Source of the DNA: Candidatus Poribacteria bacterium
GTDB lineage: Bacteria; Poribacteria; WGA-4E; PCPOR2b
NCBI GenBank assembly: GCA_027296925.1
Contig: JAPUIP010000297.1
Coordinates: 1 to 15,214 of the forward strand
Length of the DNA: 15,214 bases
Direction: 5' to 3'
Translations under genes and position numbers: made by a program
Part shown: in pieces, positions 14,589-15,214 of the stretch
How the letters are laid out: each line of letters begins with the position of its first letter
How positions within the stretch are numbered: the stretch's first letter is position 1
The notes under the pieces: model-generated
Databases searched by the model: none
What the model saw: the letters and a program-made list of their open reading frames with translations, nothing else
Told to the model about the DNA's origin: nothing

Positions 14589-14612
14589 GGGTGCGGCAAG
14601 CAGCACCCCTAC
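14589..14612. repeat. Stem-loop unit 1 of a covarying tandem pair
   Basis: GGGTGC, loop GGCAAGCA, GCACCC, then CTAC: a 6-bp stem with an 8-nt loop and a 4-nt tail, 24 nt in all. The loop and tail are identical in unit 2, while three stem pairs differ in a compensating way. Confidence 0.75.
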
Positions 14613-14628
14613 GCTGCGCCCACCTGTC

Positions 14629-14652
14629 GGGCAGGGCAAGCACTGCCCCTAC
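14629..14652. repeat. Stem-loop unit 2 of a covarying tandem pair
   Basis: GGGCAG, loop GGCAAGCA, CTGCCC, then CTAC. Same dimensions as unit 1, with TGC/GCA replaced by CAG/CTG, so pairing is kept. Confidence 0.75.
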
Positions 14653-14683
14653 AAAATCATATCATTTCAAACTAAATATGGTA

Positions 14684-15214
14684 TCAGTCACCATTGGCAA
14701 AGTAGTCCCAGAACTTGGACGCCTGCGCAAGGCTAATCGTGATGTCCTCTTCCAGCATGTAGCCTGCTTGCACCAGCTTTTCCGCAGCGGCTCGCACCTG
14801 AGCCTGGTAATTTTCCTTGGAGGCGTACCTTTCCGCGATCGACCGCCGCGGGTCACCAGACGCTCTTCGCTCTGATGCGGTGGCGGCAAAGGGGAGGGTT
14901 CCGCCTGCGAACATCAGGAGTTGGCTTTCACCGCCGATGTCCGAGTGTCGCAGCGTCCACCCGGTATGCGCGGCAAGTGGGACGGCGATCTCCGGCAGTG
15001 TGACCCCCGTGACCTCGTTGCCGTCCGCATCCACCGCCGAGACCAGTGAGCCGTACGGCTTTCCCTCGGTAGGTGGGAGCTTCGTGACCTGCTCTCGATT
15101 CGCCATCAGCCCGTAGTCGCGCCGACGCGGGAGGGCATGGTGTTCAGGGTAGTTGGCACCGGGGATTTGGTTGAAGACCTTTTTCAACACCGCCGGAGGG
15201 ACCGCCGTGCCGTC
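14684..15214 (-). CDS. Abhydrolase_10-like alpha/beta-hydrolase domain protein, 3' part only
   Basis: The frame is open to the window edge (176 codons visible), so the start is outside. A GTG at 15190 is internal, since DGTAVPPAVLKKVFNQIPG reads through it. The sequence matches the end of the alpha/beta hydrolase domain family often annotated Abhydrolase_10: SAVDADGNEVTGVTLPEI, then VPLAAHTGWTLRHSD, a GGTLPFAATASERRASGDPR segment, SIAERYASKENYQAQV and a final LVQAGYMLEEDI. Members of this family are poorly characterised putative hydrolases, usually exported; the visible part has no catalytic motif I can assign. The stop TGA at 14684-14686 coincides with the 3-bp repeat of the small element 14533-14683, so the insertion did not change the protein. 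It is convergent with the GMC gene. Confidence 0.8.
   Translation of the reverse strand, partial: DGTAVPPAVLKKVFNQIPGANYPEHHALPRRRDYGLMANREQVTKLPPTEGKPYGSLVSAVDADGNEVTGVTLPEIAVPLAAHTGWTLRHSDIGGESQLLMFAGGTLPFAATASERRASGDPRRSIAERYASKENYQAQVRAAAEKLVQAGYMLEEDITISLAQASKFWDYFANGD

Larger units (their letters stand above)
14533..14683. mobile_element. Small non-autonomous inverted-repeat element (MITE-like), copy 2, at a stop codon
   Basis: 151 bp; starts TACCATTTGCAGTTTTG and ends GGTA, with the right end reading TACCATATTTAGTTTGA in reverse complement (about 15 of 22 matches). TCA flanks both sides. Its left end agrees with element 1 at 13 of the first 14 bases (TACCATTTRCAGTT), but its core is different: GTAGGGGC (14574-14581) pairs with GCCCCTAC (14645-14652) around two tandem stem-loops. 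No coding capacity. It lies directly downstream of the abhydrolase gene and beyond the end of the convergent GMC gene, so its hairpins could end transcripts from both sides. Confidence 0.8.

Noticed and set aside
14589..14652. CRISPR-like or tandem-gene interpretation of the 24-base units
   Set aside because: The units differ within their stems and sit inside a small mobile element; there are only two of them.

Overview
The window comes from a bacterial genome. Genes are compact, most have clear Shine-Dalgarno sites, and GTG and probably TTG starts occur. There are no rRNA, tRNA, CRISPR or phage genes. The mix of a phytanoyl-CoA dioxygenase-type enzyme, two mandelate racemase-type enolases, a choline-sulfatase-like sulfatase, a gamma-glutamyltransferase-like enzyme and a GMC oxidoreductase, in DNA littered with short intergenic repeats, suggests a large, repeat-rich genome of an uncultured heterotroph. 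Candidatus Poribacteria, Entotheonella and Chloroflexi-like sponge or sediment bacteria are examples. This placement is inferred from gene content and repeat style; no marker gene proves it.

Layout. Positions 1-665 hold only dispersed repeats. A plus-strand gene (666-2201) encodes a bitopic envelope protein with an AMIN-like N-terminal region. Positions 2308-11721 are almost entirely on the minus strand. Read in the direction of transcription, from right to left, they contain: enolase-superfamily enzyme 2 (10633-11721), sulfatase (9110-10519), gamma-glutamyltransferase-like protein (7400-8998), a gene-free repeat stretch (about 6760-7399), a decayed hybrid histidine kinase (5835-6720), a stand-alone receiver protein (5289-5678), enolase-superfamily enzyme 1 (3891-5027), a frameshifted gene remnant (about 3596-3861), the PhyH-type dioxygenase (2837-3571) and a small unknown protein (2308-2694). 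To the right is a degenerate IS630-like element with 29-bp inverted ends (11818-12742), then a plus-strand GMC oxidoreductase (12877-14460), a small inverted-repeat element (14533-14683) and the 3' part of an Abhydrolase_10-like gene that runs off the window (14684-15214, minus).

Genes together. The enolases, sulfatase, dioxygenase and GMC oxidoreductase look like a catabolic or detoxifying set for small organic acids, sulfate esters and alcohols. The sulfatase has a choline-sulfatase-like C-terminus and the GMC enzyme has the choline dehydrogenase/oxidase-type His/Asn pair. A choline-O-sulfate to betaine route is therefore possible but not shown.

The most unusual signal is a family of small elements that begin TACC, end GGTA and lie between 3-bp direct repeats of the form TNA. 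One copy (6144-6394) sits inside the receiver domain of the hybrid kinase; removing it with one copy of the TAA repeat restores the reading frame exactly. Another (14533-14683) sits exactly at the stop codon of the abhydrolase gene, and the duplicated TCA is that stop. The two share their ends but have unrelated cores. The second core holds two tandem stem-loops with an identical loop and compensatory stem changes.
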